NCBI GenBank assembly: GCA_016717345.1
Contig: JADKFR010000001.1
Span: 496,001 to 560,000 of the forward strand
DNA from: Propionibacteriaceae bacterium
Lineage (GTDB): Bacteria > Actinomycetota > Actinomycetes > Propionibacteriales > Propionibacteriaceae
Length of the DNA stretch: 64,000 bases
Direction: 5' to 3'
Below the pieces are notes generated by a model, which did not search any database, was not told the origin of the DNA, and saw nothing but the letters and a program-made list of their open reading frames with translations. Both the position numbers and the translations under genes were made by a program. Positions within the stretch are counted from its first letter, which is position 1. Each line of letters begins with the position of its first letter. Shown in pieces: positions 30,870 to 39,237 of this stretch.

Positions 30870-31538
30870 ATGCCCACCCTCCATTTCGACGAGATCGAGT
30901 GCTACAACCCCCGGGGCACCCATGACGATGTGTCGCTCCTGGCTGCCTTGGACGGCGGGGTCGAAGGCTCCGCGTGGGGCCCCGAACAGATGCGCGCCCA
31001 CGGGGTCATCGACCTGACCACCCGGACCGAGGGCCAGGTGTTCTACGACCTGGCCCAGATCCGGCTCACCGGCGACTACGGCCACGACTTCGGCTCGATG
31101 ACCTTCGACCTGCATTCGAGCGTCGGGCCGGGTGAGTTCTACTTCCCCGGTGAGCTCAACGCCCGCTACCGGGTCAGCTTCCGCCTTGATGCGCTGCCCG
31201 CGGCCCGGACCCACGCCCAGATCCGGCTCGTCCGGCTCACCTGCCGCGACGCGCAGGGAACGCACGACGAGGTGACGCTCAGGGTCAACGATTCGATCGT
31301 TCTCGGCCCGCGCCACGTCATGAAGACCAACTGGCAGGTGGACCTCGAGGACACCCCGATCTCGTTCAACGCCACCTGCACCGTGACCCTCAGCGAGACC
31401 TACCTCCAGGACTGGAGCGAGAGCGTCACGATCCGGGCGGACGCCCCGGTCGGCGCCGGGCAGCACGACTTCGTCGCGTCCCAACGCGGCCTGGTCGGGA
31501 GCGCGCGGTATCGGCTCGACTACGAGATCCTGGCCTGA
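30870..31538 (+). CDS. Protein of unknown function with two tandem repeats of a beta-rich domain
   Basis: This 222-residue protein was not recognised. It has no signal peptide, is acidic and beta-strand-rich. It contains two related halves: IECYNPRGTHDDVSLL near residue 8 and VRLTCRDAQGTHDEVTLRV near residue 117 align, and each half ends in similar segments (GPGEFYFPGELNARYRVSFRL and GAGQHDFVASQRGLVGSARY). The shared GTHD-(D/E)-V motif suggests duplicated beta-sandwich domains, possibly metal-binding, but that is inference. The ATG at 30870 follows GAGAGGTG. The neighbour downstream converges. Confidence 0.75.
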   Translation: MPTLHFDEIECYNPRGTHDDVSLLAALDGGVEGSAWGPEQMRAHGVIDLTTRTEGQVFYDLAQIRLTGDYGHDFGSMTFDLHSSVGPGEFYFPGELNARYRVSFRLDALPAARTHAQIRLVRLTCRDAQGTHDEVTLRVNDSIVLGPRHVMKTNWQVDLEDTPISFNATCTVTLSETYLQDWSESVTIRADAPVGAGQHDFVASQRGLVGSARYRLDYEILA

Positions 31539-31607
31539 CCTGCCTCACGGGCGGGGGGGCCGACGATCGTCGGCTGGATGGTCGCGGAGGTCGTCGGGCG
31601 GGAGCGC

Positions 31608-32096
31608 TCAGTTGTCGGTCGCCTCGCCCAGCAGCGGCGGCTCGCTCGACCACGGGAAGGAGATCCATTCGCTGGTGCGCTTCCACACGTAGTCGCAGTG
31701 CACCACCGACTTCGGCTTCTCGTACAGCACCGCGGTGCGGGTCTCAGCCACGTGCTCCGCGCAGAAGTCGCGCACCATGCGCAGGGTTTCACCGGTGTCG
31801 GCGACATCGTCGATGATCAGGATCTTCTGGCCGGACAGGTCCACGGCCACGGGGACCGGGGGCAGCAACACCGGCATCGGAAGCCGCTTGTCGACCCCGG
31901 TATAGAATTCGACGTTGATGATGTGGAGGTTCTTGATCCCCATCGCGTAGCTCATGGCACCAGCCGGGAGCAGCCCGCCGCGGGTGATCGACAGCAGGAG
32001 ATCCGGACGGTACCCGGATTCCACCACCTGCTGCGCCAGGGCGCGGGCCGCGGCTCCGAAGGCCTCCCAGGTCAGCACCTCACGCGGTTCGGTCAT
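31608..32096 (-). CDS. Purine (xanthine/hypoxanthine-guanine) phosphoribosyltransferase-like protein
   Basis: This 162-residue type I PRTase starts at MTEPREVLTWEAFGAAAR. LLLSITRGGLLPAGAMSY resembles the PPi loop. The PRPP-binding motif is KILIIDDVADTGETLRMV, and YEKPKSVVHCDYVWKRTSEW forms the hood region. The pattern resembles Gpt-like enzymes that salvage xanthine or guanine. A longer frame upstream runs through repeat DNA and was rejected. It faces acyP across repeat array B. Confidence 0.82.
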   Translation of the reverse strand: MTEPREVLTWEAFGAAARALAQQVVESGYRPDLLLSITRGGLLPAGAMSYAMGIKNLHIINVEFYTGVDKRLPMPVLLPPVPVAVDLSGQKILIIDDVADTGETLRMVRDFCAEHVAETRTAVLYEKPKSVVHCDYVWKRTSEWISFPWSSEPPLLGEATDN

Positions 32097-32149
32097 GGCC
32101 ACATCCTGCCATCCCGCTGCCCCCTCGCTGCCCCCTACTGTCATCCCAC

Positions 32150-32385
32150 TCCACCCTGCGCCTCTGGCCGTCGACCCTGCGCCCTCTCCCCGACCCTGCG
32201 CCTCTTTCTGTCGACCCTGCGCCCCCCTCTCTGTCGACCCTGCGCCCCCCTCCTCGACCCTGCGCCCCCTCCCCGACCCTGCGCCCCCTCCCCGACCCTG
32301 CGCCCCTCGCTGGCGACCCTGCGCCCCCTTCCCGACCCTGCGCCTGCTAGAGCACGCGCAAAGTAGCCCAAGGGGCGCAAGGACA
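32150..32385. repeat. Intergenic repeat array B (GAC-N2-TGCGCC half-sites)
   Basis: About ten copies of CGACCCTGCGCC, spaced by short C/T-rich runs, fill the divergent gap between the phosphoribosyltransferase and acyP. They end in an imperfect hairpin at 32339-32360 (TGCGC...GCGCA around GCTAGAGC). On its right the units appear in reverse orientation (GCGCAAAGTAG, GGGCGCAAGGAC). The structure is the same as array A, with a short right arm. Promoters for both flanking genes must lie within or beside it. Confidence 0.85.
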
Positions 32386-32458
32386 ACGGGGCCGAACACC
32401 CGGAGCGGCCCCTTGGGAGGCCTGCGCACGCCGCGGAGCCGTCCCCTAGGCTGTCGGG

Positions 32459-32740
32459 ATGCACCGAGCCATCATCACCGTCGAGGGGCACGTGCAGGGG
32501 GTCGGCTTCCGCTGGTGGGCGATGAGCCAGGCCCGCGAACTCAACCTCGTCGGGTATGCCGACAACCTGCCCGACGGACGCGTGAAGATCTGCGCCCAGG
32601 GCGACCTCGAGTCCGTCATCGTGATGCTTCGCCGGGCCACCGAGCAGCCCAGCACGACAGGTCGTCCAGGCTGGGTCACCGACTCCAGCTTCGAGTGGCG
32701 GCCGGTGGATCCCGGCTTGCAGCGCTTCGACTACTACTGA
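32459..32740 (+). CDS. acyP: Acylphosphatase
   Basis: This 93-residue acylphosphatase hydrolyses acyl phosphates. EGHVQGVGFRWWAMSQAREL contains the phosphate-binding loop and catalytic Arg (GFR). NLVGYADNLPDGRVKICAQG carries the catalytic Asn. The ATG at 32459 gives MHRAIITVEG. The full length is normal. It is followed after 15 bases by an EamA transporter in the same direction. Confidence 0.95.
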   Translation: MHRAIITVEGHVQGVGFRWWAMSQARELNLVGYADNLPDGRVKICAQGDLESVIVMLRRATEQPSTTGRPGWVTDSSFEWRPVDPGLQRFDYY

Positions 32741-32755
32741 TCAGGAGCCAGCTAG

Positions 32756-33685
32756 ATGGCGTCTGGAACCGGGCGGACGAGCGCGGCGCTCGTCGTGGCT
32801 GCCGGCGTGCTCTATGGCACCACCGGCACCAGCCAGGCCTTCGCGCCCGCGGCGGCGGGATCGCTCAGCCTGGGAGCCGTCAGGCTCGCCGTCGGCGGGA
32901 CGCTCCTCGCAGTCATCGGCCTGTGGGGGTTCTTGCGCCGCGGCGGTCCACGGCTCCCCCGCCTGTCACCGGCGGCGCTGTGGGTGGCGGTCGGCGCCGC
33001 CTGCGTGCTGGGCTATCAGCTCACCTTCTTCGCCGGCACCCGTGCGAACGGTGTCGCCGTGGGGACGGTGGTGGCGCTCGGCTCTACCCCGGCCTTCGCC
33101 GGCCTCCTCGAGTGGCGGCTGCTCCGGCGGCGACCGACCGGGCGTTGGCTGGTGGCCACCGGCGTCGCTGTGGCCGGGGTGGCAGGGCTGGCCGGCCTGG
33201 CGGGAAGTTCCGAGCCGATCAGCCCGTGGGGGCTGCTCGCCTCCGCGATTGCTGGCGCGTGCTACGCCGGCTTCACTGTCGCCATCAAGACGCTGCTGAC
33301 GCGAGGTTGGGGATCGACGTCGGCCGTCACGGCGACCATGAGCCTGGGTGGTCTGCTGGCGTTCGGCATCCTCGCCTTCACCGACAACACCTGGGTAGCC
33401 CAGCCCCGAGGCCTGGCAGTAGTCGCCTGGCTAGGGGTGATGACCACCGTGGTGGCCTACCTGCTGGTCGGCGCCGGACTGGGAGGACTCTCAGCCGCCA
33501 CCACGGCCACCCTCACCCTGACCGAGCCGGCGACCGCGGCGGTGCTCGGCGTGACGGTGCTCGGAGAGACCCTGTCGGGGACGCAGTGGGCCGGGATCGC
33601 AGCCATCGTGGTCGGAATTCTGATCGCCGGGACGGAACCAGCTCCTCCACCGGTGTTGAGGCAATCAGCGCTGACAGCCGCCTGA
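32756..33685 (+). CDS. EamA (DMT) family transporter
   Basis: This 309-residue membrane protein has about ten hydrophobic segments arranged as two EamA repeats. The first is around VVAAGVLYGTTGTSQAFAPA and VGTVVALGSTPAFAGLLEW; the second around ASAIAGACYAGFTVAIKTLL and LTEPATAAVLGVTVLGETL. Members export amino acids, nucleosides or other metabolites; the substrate cannot be told. The ATG at 32756 follows AGGAG at 32743-32747. Downstream lies a GC-rich gap. Confidence 0.9.
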   Translation: MASGTGRTSAALVVAAGVLYGTTGTSQAFAPAAAGSLSLGAVRLAVGGTLLAVIGLWGFLRRGGPRLPRLSPAALWVAVGAACVLGYQLTFFAGTRANGVAVGTVVALGSTPAFAGLLEWRLLRRRPTGRWLVATGVAVAGVAGLAGLAGSSEPISPWGLLASAIAGACYAGFTVAIKTLLTRGWGSTSAVTATMSLGGLLAFGILAFTDNTWVAQPRGLAVVAWLGVMTTVVAYLLVGAGLGGLSAATTATLTLTEPATAAVLGVTVLGETLSGTQWAGIAAIVVGILIAGTEPAPPPVLRQSALTAA

Positions 33686-33724
33686 TCCCCACCCCCGCGA
33701 ACCAACGCGACCCGGCACCGCCGC

Positions 33725-33895
33725 CACCAGCCGCGTCACGGTCTCCCGTGCGCCCCGGGCCCCGCCCTCCCCACTCTGCCCCCGGCGCCCCCTCCCCCCC
33801 ACTCTGCCCCCCGCCCGGGCCTCTGCCGGGCCCCCCCCCCGCCCGGGCCGCCAACGCCGCGCGGCGCAGGGTCCGGTGGACGGGGCGCAAGGTGC
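33725..33895. repeat. Degenerate relative of the TGCGCC repeat arrays
   Basis: The gap between the EamA and AbiEi-like genes is extremely C-rich. It holds CACTCTGCCCCC-type units, then GGCGCAGGGTCC and GGGGCGCAAGGTG in the opposite sense near 33865-33895. The layout recalls arrays A-C, but the units are eroded. No gene was found in it. Confidence 0.5.
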
Positions 33896-34022
33896 TGGAA
33901 CGAGCGGCGTCAACCAAGGTGGCGTCAAACAGGGTGGCGCCAACCCGTCGCCAGCCAGGGTGTGACAGCCAAACCCAGATTGTGGACAGCGCTTCCCTCG
34001 TCCACAGCTGCGGGACTCAGGG

Positions 34023-34964
34023 GTGGAACGAACCCGACCGCCGCAGTTCACTCGACGCATGACTGTCAGGCAGACGGCGGAACTGATCCGCGAGGGCGCG
34101 ACTGGCGATGAGATCCGGCGACGGGTCCGAAACGGCGAGCTCATTCGGTTGCGGAGAGGTGCCTACGCCGACGCAGGGCCAGCCACCGACACCGAGCGGC
34201 ACCGCGACTTGGTGGTGGCCACCCTGGCACAATTGGACGGGAAGGCAGCTCTCAGCCACTTTTCGGCAGCCAGCCTGCACGACATTCCGGTCCCCAACGG
34301 GACGCTGTCCCAGGTCTGGGTCACCAGGAACTCCGGCGGCGGCGGGCACCTCTCACCCCATCTGCACGAGTTGAAGGCACCGCTCGATGCCGGTGACGTG
34401 GTCCAACTAGCCGGCCTTCCCGTCACGTCGGTGTCCCGCACTGCGGTCGATGTCGCGCGGCGGACACGCCCTCCGTACGGGTTGGCGGCCTGCGACCGCG
34501 CGCTGGCGTCCGGTGTCAGTCCGTCCGAGTTGACCGAGCAGGTCGAACGTTGGCCGCGGCGGCCGGGGATCGCGCGGGCACGGCGGGTGGTCGATTTGGC
34601 GAATCCCCTGAGCGAGAGTTTCGGGGAGTCATTCAGCCGTTGGGTGATCTGGCAGTTGGGCCTGCCGATGCCCATCCTGCAGTACCCCGTTGATGTCCAC
34701 GGCCGACGCTACCGATCCGATTTCGGCTGGCCCGAACTGGGGGTGCTGGGCGAGTTCGACGGACGCATCAAGTACGAAGGAGCGCTGGACGACTCGAGGT
34801 CACTCGCTGACGTAGTCATGGCGGAGAAGCGCCGCGAGCAGGACCTGCGCTCACTGGGGTGGCAGGTGACGCGGTGGGGGATGGCAGAGCTCCATGAGCC
34901 CCACCGGTTGAGGTACCAGCTGGAAGCTGCTTTCCGGATCGGCGTTCAACACCGTCGCCCCTGA
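34023..34964 (+). CDS. AbiEi antitoxin-like N-terminal domain with DUF559/Vsr-like C-terminal domain
   Basis: This 313-residue protein joins an N-terminal winged-helix AbiEi-type region (MTVRQTAELIREGATGDEIR, LIRLRRGAYADAG, KAALSHFSAASLHDIPVP) to a C-terminal restriction-endonuclease-like domain. The latter shows ESFSRWVIWQLGL, YRSDFGWPELGVLGEFDGRI with the D and E-x-D/K pattern, and KRREQDLRSLGWQVTRW. Such solitary proteins are common and multicopy in Actinobacteria. No AbiEii toxin partner is adjacent, so a type IV toxin-antitoxin role is unproven. The start may be the ATG at 34059 instead. Both sides are repeat-rich. Confidence 0.8.
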   Translation: MERTRPPQFTRRMTVRQTAELIREGATGDEIRRRVRNGELIRLRRGAYADAGPATDTERHRDLVVATLAQLDGKAALSHFSAASLHDIPVPNGTLSQVWVTRNSGGGGHLSPHLHELKAPLDAGDVVQLAGLPVTSVSRTAVDVARRTRPPYGLAACDRALASGVSPSELTEQVERWPRRPGIARARRVVDLANPLSESFGESFSRWVIWQLGLPMPILQYPVDVHGRRYRSDFGWPELGVLGEFDGRIKYEGALDDSRSLADVVMAEKRREQDLRSLGWQVTRWGMAELHEPHRLRYQLEAAFRIGVQHRRP

Positions 34965-35004
34965 TCGCCTGGCTACTAGTCGACGCCACTCGGGGCCACC
35001 ACCC

Positions 35005-35690
35005 TGCACTTTGCGCCCCACCCTCTGACCCTGCGCCCCCCGGCGACCCTGCGCCCCACCCCGACCGACCCTGCGCCCCCAAGGCGACCCTGCGCCTGCA
35101 ATAGCGGGCGCAGAGTCAGGGATGAGGCGCAAAGCGCGAAAACCGGACTCCCAGGCGACCCTGCGCCCCACGCGACCCTGCGCCTGCGACAGCGGGCGCA
35201 GAGTCAGGGATGAGGCGCAAAGCGCGAAAACCGGACTCCAGGCGACCCTGCGCCCCCCAGGCGACCCTGCGCCTGCGACAGCGGGCGCAGAGTCAGGGAC
35301 GAGGCGCAAAGCGCGAAAACCGGACTCCGACTGACCCTGCGCCCTCCAGGCGACCTTGCGCCCCCCAGGCGACCCTGCGCCTGCGACAGCGGGCGCAGAG
35401 TCAGGGACGAGGCGCAAAGCGCGAAGGGCGGACTCCGACCGACACTGCCACCCCGACCGACCCTGCGCCCCCCGACCCGACCCTGCGCCCCACCCCGACC
35501 GACCCTGCGCCCCCCAGGCGACCCTGCGCCTGCTATAGCGGGCGCAGAGTCAGGGACGAGGCGCAAAGCGCGAAGGGCGGGCGGACGAGGCGCAAAGCGC
35601 GAAGGGCGGGCGGACGAGGCGCCGAGCGCCGCCGAGCGCCGAGCGCCGAGCGCCGAGCGCCAAGACAGGACTCCCAGCACCGACCACAGG
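35005..35690. repeat. Intergenic repeat array C, five hairpin units of about 88 bp or more
   Basis: This array fills the 827-base gap before the response regulator gene. Five hairpins with arms CTGCGCCTGC and GCGGGCGCAG and four-base loops lie at 35090-35113, 35178-35201, 35267-35290, 35375-35398 and 35524-35547. Each is followed by AGTCAGGGAYGAGGCGCAAA and a GCGCGAA segment, and preceded by one to four GACCCTGCGCC units. Spacings are 88, 89, 108 and 149 bases. From 35570 the array decays into GCGCCGA(G) short repeats. No coding region is credible here. Confidence 0.88.
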
Positions 35691-35791
35691 AAACCGAGGC
35701 GCCGCGCAGCGACCCCCTGACACTGAGCACCCACAGGTTTCACACAGGAACCTGCTAGGCAACGCCCACCTGCCGCTGGGAGAGTTGCCCC

Positions 35792-36532
35792 ATGGCCACC
35801 ATGTCGCGCAACGGGCTCGAAGCCCTCACCCGTCCGGACGGAACTCCCATCCGAGTCCTCACCGTCGATGACGAGAGCAGTCTCACCGAACTGCTCAGCA
35901 TGGCCCTGCGCTACGAAGGCTGGGAGGTGGCCACCGCCAACTCCGGACTGACCGCGGTCAAGGTGGCGCGGGAGACCCGTCCGGACGCGATCGTGCTCGA
36001 CATGATGCTCCCCGACTTCGACGGCCTGGAGGTGATGCGCCGGGTGCGCGCCGAGCAACCGGACGTCCCGGTGATCTTCCTGACTGCCAAGGACGCCCTG
36101 GACGACCGCGTCGGCGGCCTCACCGCCGGCGGCGACGACTACGTCACCAAGCCGTTCAGCCTGGAGGAGCTGGTCGCCCGGCTGCGCGGGCTGCTGCGCC
36201 GGTCGGGAGCGACCATGACCCGCAACGAGTCCCAGCTGGTGGTCGGCGATCTGGTGCTGGACGAGGACTCCCACGAGGTGACCCGCGGCGGCGATGAGAT
36301 CCAGCTGACCGCCACCGAGTTCGAGCTGCTGCGGTTCCTGATGCGCAATCCGCGCCGGGTGTTGAGCAAGGCCCAGATCCTCGACCGGGTCTGGAACTAC
36401 GACTTCGGTGGCCAGGCGAACGTCGTCGAGCTCTACATCTCGTACCTGCGCAAGAAGATCGACGCCAACCGGCCTCCGATGATCCACACCATGCGGGGCG
36501 CGGGCTATGTGTTGAAGCCGGCCTCCGAATGA
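35792..36532 (+). CDS. OmpR/PhoB-family response regulator
   Basis: This 246-residue regulator has a receiver domain (about 18-135): acidic pair in LTVDDESSLTELL, phospho-acceptor Asp in DAIVLDMMLPDFDGLEVM, Thr in VIFLTAKDA, and Lys in DDYVTKPFSLEELVARL. The C-terminal winged helix (about 150-246) has LTATEFELLRFLMRNPRRV and YISYLRKKIDANRPPMIHTM. The start is MATMSRNGLEALT at 35792 after GGGAGAG. The stop overlaps the ATG of the histidine kinase (ATGA), so they form a two-component pair. The signal is unknown. Confidence 0.94.
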   Translation: MATMSRNGLEALTRPDGTPIRVLTVDDESSLTELLSMALRYEGWEVATANSGLTAVKVARETRPDAIVLDMMLPDFDGLEVMRRVRAEQPDVPVIFLTAKDALDDRVGGLTAGGDDYVTKPFSLEELVARLRGLLRRSGATMTRNESQLVVGDLVLDEDSHEVTRGGDEIQLTATEFELLRFLMRNPRRVLSKAQILDRVWNYDFGGQANVVELYISYLRKKIDANRPPMIHTMRGAGYVLKPASE

Positions 36533-38009
36533 CAGTGGCCCCCCCGCCGGCGCTCGTCCCGACTACCTCGACCGCCTCGACCGTCCCGCCCCCGCCCCTG
36601 CCGTCCCGACCGTCCCGACGACCCCGCTGGGCGCCGGGACGCTGAGCCGGCAACTGGTCCGACGGACGACGGCGCTGGTAGCGTTCGCGTGCGTCGCCCT
36701 GAGCCTGTTCACCGGCCTGGCGACCTACCAGATCCTGGCCAACAAGCTGGACGAGCAGCTCAACACCGCCGTCGGACGGGCCCCCCGGCTCGACACCCGG
36801 ACGGGGCCGGGCGACCTGGCCGGGTCCGGGCTGATCCGGCTCGATTTCACCAGTGACGGCAACGGCTTCCAGCAGAGCCCGGTCACGCTCAGTGACGAGG
36901 CGCTGTCCGTCCTGATGTCGGTGGAGGAATCGCCCAACCCCGTCACCCTGGTGGTTCCACACGTCGGCCTCTACCGGGTGCTGGCTCGGACCGTCGGCGA
37001 TCGCACCTCCGTGGTGGCGTTGCCGTACAGCGAAGTCAGCAAGCCGCTCACGAGCCAGCTCATCATGGCCGGCGTCCTCACCCTCGGGGCGATCGGCCTG
37101 TCGTTCGTGGGCGCCCGCCGGGTGGTGGAACGCAGCCTGCGGCCCTTGAATCGCCTGGCCGCCACCGCGAACCAGGTCTCGAACCTGCCCCTGGAATCGG
37201 GCGAGGGCATCGTCCCGATCCGGGTCGGCCCCGCTGACGCCAATCCCGCCAGCGAGGTGGGCCAGGTGGGGTTGGCCTTCAACCGGATGCTCGACCACGT
37301 CGAGGACGCCCTCGCCGCGCGGCACCAGAGCGAGACCAAGGTCCGCCAGTTCGTGGCCGATGCGTCCCACGAACTGCGGAACCCGCTGGCGGCGATCCGG
37401 GGTTACGCCGAACTGACCCGCCGCAGCGACCAGGACCTGCCGCCGGATGCCGGGCACGCGCTGAACCGGATCGAATCCGAGTCCGATCGAATGTCGGCCC
37501 TGGTCGAAGACCTGTTGCTGTTGGCCCGGCTCGATTCCGAGCCGACCCTCGACCTGCAGCCCACCGACGTCACCGAGATCGTGCTGAACGCCGTGAGCGA
37601 CGCCCGCGCGGCCAGCCCCGACCACAGCTGGGCGATGAACCTGCCCGAGGAGGTGGTGATGTCACAAGCCGACTCCCACCGCCTGCACCAGGTGATCGCG
37701 AACCTGCTGGCCAACGCCCGCACCCATACTCCCCCAGGTACCCGGGTCGAGGTCGGCCTGCGCTCCGAGCCGGGCTGGGCCGTGATCACGATCAGCGACA
37801 ACGGCCCGGGCGTGCCGGAGGCGATCCGGGACTCGGTCTTCGAGCGGTTCACCCGTGCCGAGGCCAGCCGGGTGCGGCACGAAGGCGGTTCGAGTACCGG
37901 GCTGGGGCTGGCCATCGTGGCGGCCGTCGTGGGTGCGCATCGGGGGCGGGTGAGCCTCGACTCAGGTCCGGGGGCGACCACCTTCACCGTCCGGATCCCG
38001 GCCGCCTGA
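36529..38009 (+). CDS. Sensor histidine kinase, frame-disrupted near its start in a poly-C run
   Basis: This is the partner kinase of the preceding regulator. The ATG at 36529 overlaps the regulator stop, but its frame ends after 37 codons. The other frame is open and encodes a full kinase: TM1 near VAFACVALSLFTGLATYQIL, a ~90-residue sensor loop, TM2 at IMAGVLTLGAIGLSFVGA, a HAMP domain, the H box VADASHELRNPLAAIRGYAE, N box QVIANLLANARTHTPPG, and G boxes ISDNGPGVPEA and GSSTGLGLAIV. Adding one C to the C7 run at 36539-36545 joins both parts as MTVAPPAGARPDYL. This is either an assembly error or a contingency tract. Confidence 0.85.
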
Positions 38010-38018
38010 GCCCTGACA

Positions 38019-38037
38019 TCAGGTCACAGAGACCTGA
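38019..38037. promoter_or_regulatory. Inverted repeat after the histidine kinase
   Basis: TCAGGTC-N5-GACCTGA lies ten bases past the kinase stop. It could be a regulator operator for the downstream glycosyltransferase remnant, or a short terminator. No further support was seen. Confidence 0.35.
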
Positions 38038-38083
38038 CAGCAACCCCTCAGGGGGGTCCCAGCCCCCGGCCGCATCCTCGTTC

Positions 38084-38422
38084 CATGACCGTTATCGCCT
38101 GCTGAGCTCCAACGCCGACGCCTACCCCTGGGTGGCGGCGACCGTCGGTTCGCAGAACGCCGCCAGCTACCAGTTGGCGACCGGCCACGCGGTAATGGCG
38201 CTCGGCGGCTTCAACGGCTCCGACCCCTCCCCGAACCTGGAGCAGCTCAAGGCCGACGTGGCGGCGGGCCGGATCCACTACTTCATCGGCGACGGGAGCG
38301 GCCTGGGCGGGCGGCAGAACGGTGGCTCCACCGCAGCGGCCGGGATCGCAGCCTGGGTGGCCGACACCTCCCTGGCCACGGCGGTCGGGAACACCACCCT
38401 GTACGACCTGAGCGGTGCCTGA
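38084..38422 (+). pseudogene. C-terminal fragment of a GT39/ArnT-like mannosyltransferase
   Basis: The frame reads HDRYRLLSSNADAYPW, VAATVGSQNAASYQLATG, VMALGGFNGSDPSPNLEQ and DVAAGRIHYFIGDGSG, and ends in VGNTTLYDLSGA. This is the soluble C-terminal tail typical of large actinobacterial PMT/GT39 membrane glycosyltransferases, which often lie downstream of this type of two-component system. The ~600 membrane residues that should precede it are absent: only 74 bases separate it from the kinase stop. A GTG at 38132 could start a ~96-residue peptide, but a deleted gene is more likely. Confidence 0.7.
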
Positions 38423-38530
38423 CATGACCACCCTGGAGGCCCGTCCCGGGGCGGCCACCCAGCAGAGGCACCCGCGTCCCCCCGGCGCCTGACGGTGCCC
38501 TCAGCCCTGGATTCGACTAGCGTCTGGGGC

Positions 38531-39208
38531 ATGCTCCTGACTCGCGCCGCACTGGCCCGCTACGTCGACCACACCCTGCTCGCCCCCACCGCCACCCCCT
38601 CCGACGTGGCAGCGCTGCTCGCCGACGCGCAGGCGCTCGGCACCTACTCGATCTGCGTTTCACCGTCCATGCTGCCGGTCGGCGACACCGGCGGGGTGCT
38701 GGTCGCCACCGTCTGCGGCTTCCCCTCGGGCAAGCACACCCCGGCCATCAAGGCCGCGGAGGCCGCCGAATCGGTCGCGCGCGGCGCCGACGAGGTGGAC
38801 ATGGTGATCGACCTGGGACTGCTCAAGGATGGACACCCCGAGGCCACCCAGGCCGAGATCGCCGCCGTCCGGGCCGCCGCGCCGGCACCGACCGTCCTCA
38901 AGGTGATCATCGAGTCCGCCGCCCTCACCGATGACGAAATCGTGGCCGCCTGCCGGGCCGCCGAAGCCGCCGGTGCCGACTTCGTCAAGACGTCCACCGG
39001 CTTCCACCCGGCCGGGGGCGCCTCGGTGCACGCGGTCGAGCTGATGGCCCGGACGGTCGGTGGACGGCTGGGCGTCAAAGCCTCCGGGGGCATCCGCACC
39101 CACGAGGCTGCGCTCGCCCTGATCGAGGCGGGGGCCACTCGCCTCGGCCTCTCCGGCACGGCCGTGGTGCTGGACGGTGCCCCCGTCTCGCCGGACGGGA
39201 CAGCCTGA
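38531..39208 (+). CDS. deoC: Deoxyribose-phosphate aldolase
   Basis: This 225-residue class I aldolase splits 2-deoxyribose-5-phosphate to glyceraldehyde-3-phosphate and acetaldehyde. ARYVDHTLLAPTATPSDV at the N-terminus, ATVCGFPSGKHTPAIKA, DEVDMVIDLGLLKDG, LKVIIESAALTDDEI, the Schiff-base Lys in ADFVKTSTGFHPAGGAS, and VKASGGIRTHEAAL are all present. The ATG at 38531 was chosen over an in-frame upstream GTG because family proteins begin just before the DHT motif. It may be expressed alone. Confidence 0.95.
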   Translation: MLLTRAALARYVDHTLLAPTATPSDVAALLADAQALGTYSICVSPSMLPVGDTGGVLVATVCGFPSGKHTPAIKAAEAAESVARGADEVDMVIDLGLLKDGHPEATQAEIAAVRAAAPAPTVLKVIIESAALTDDEIVAACRAAEAAGADFVKTSTGFHPAGGASVHAVELMARTVGGRLGVKASGGIRTHEAALALIEAGATRLGLSGTAVVLDGAPVSPDGTA

Positions 39209-39237
39209 CCCGCCCGGTGGGAGCCGGCCGTCCCGGG

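Noticed and set aside
35005..35690. Regularly spaced hairpin repeats that might suggest a CRISPR array.
   Set aside because: Spacing is uneven (88, 89, 108, 149), the sequence between hairpins is also repeated rather than unique, and no cas genes are present.
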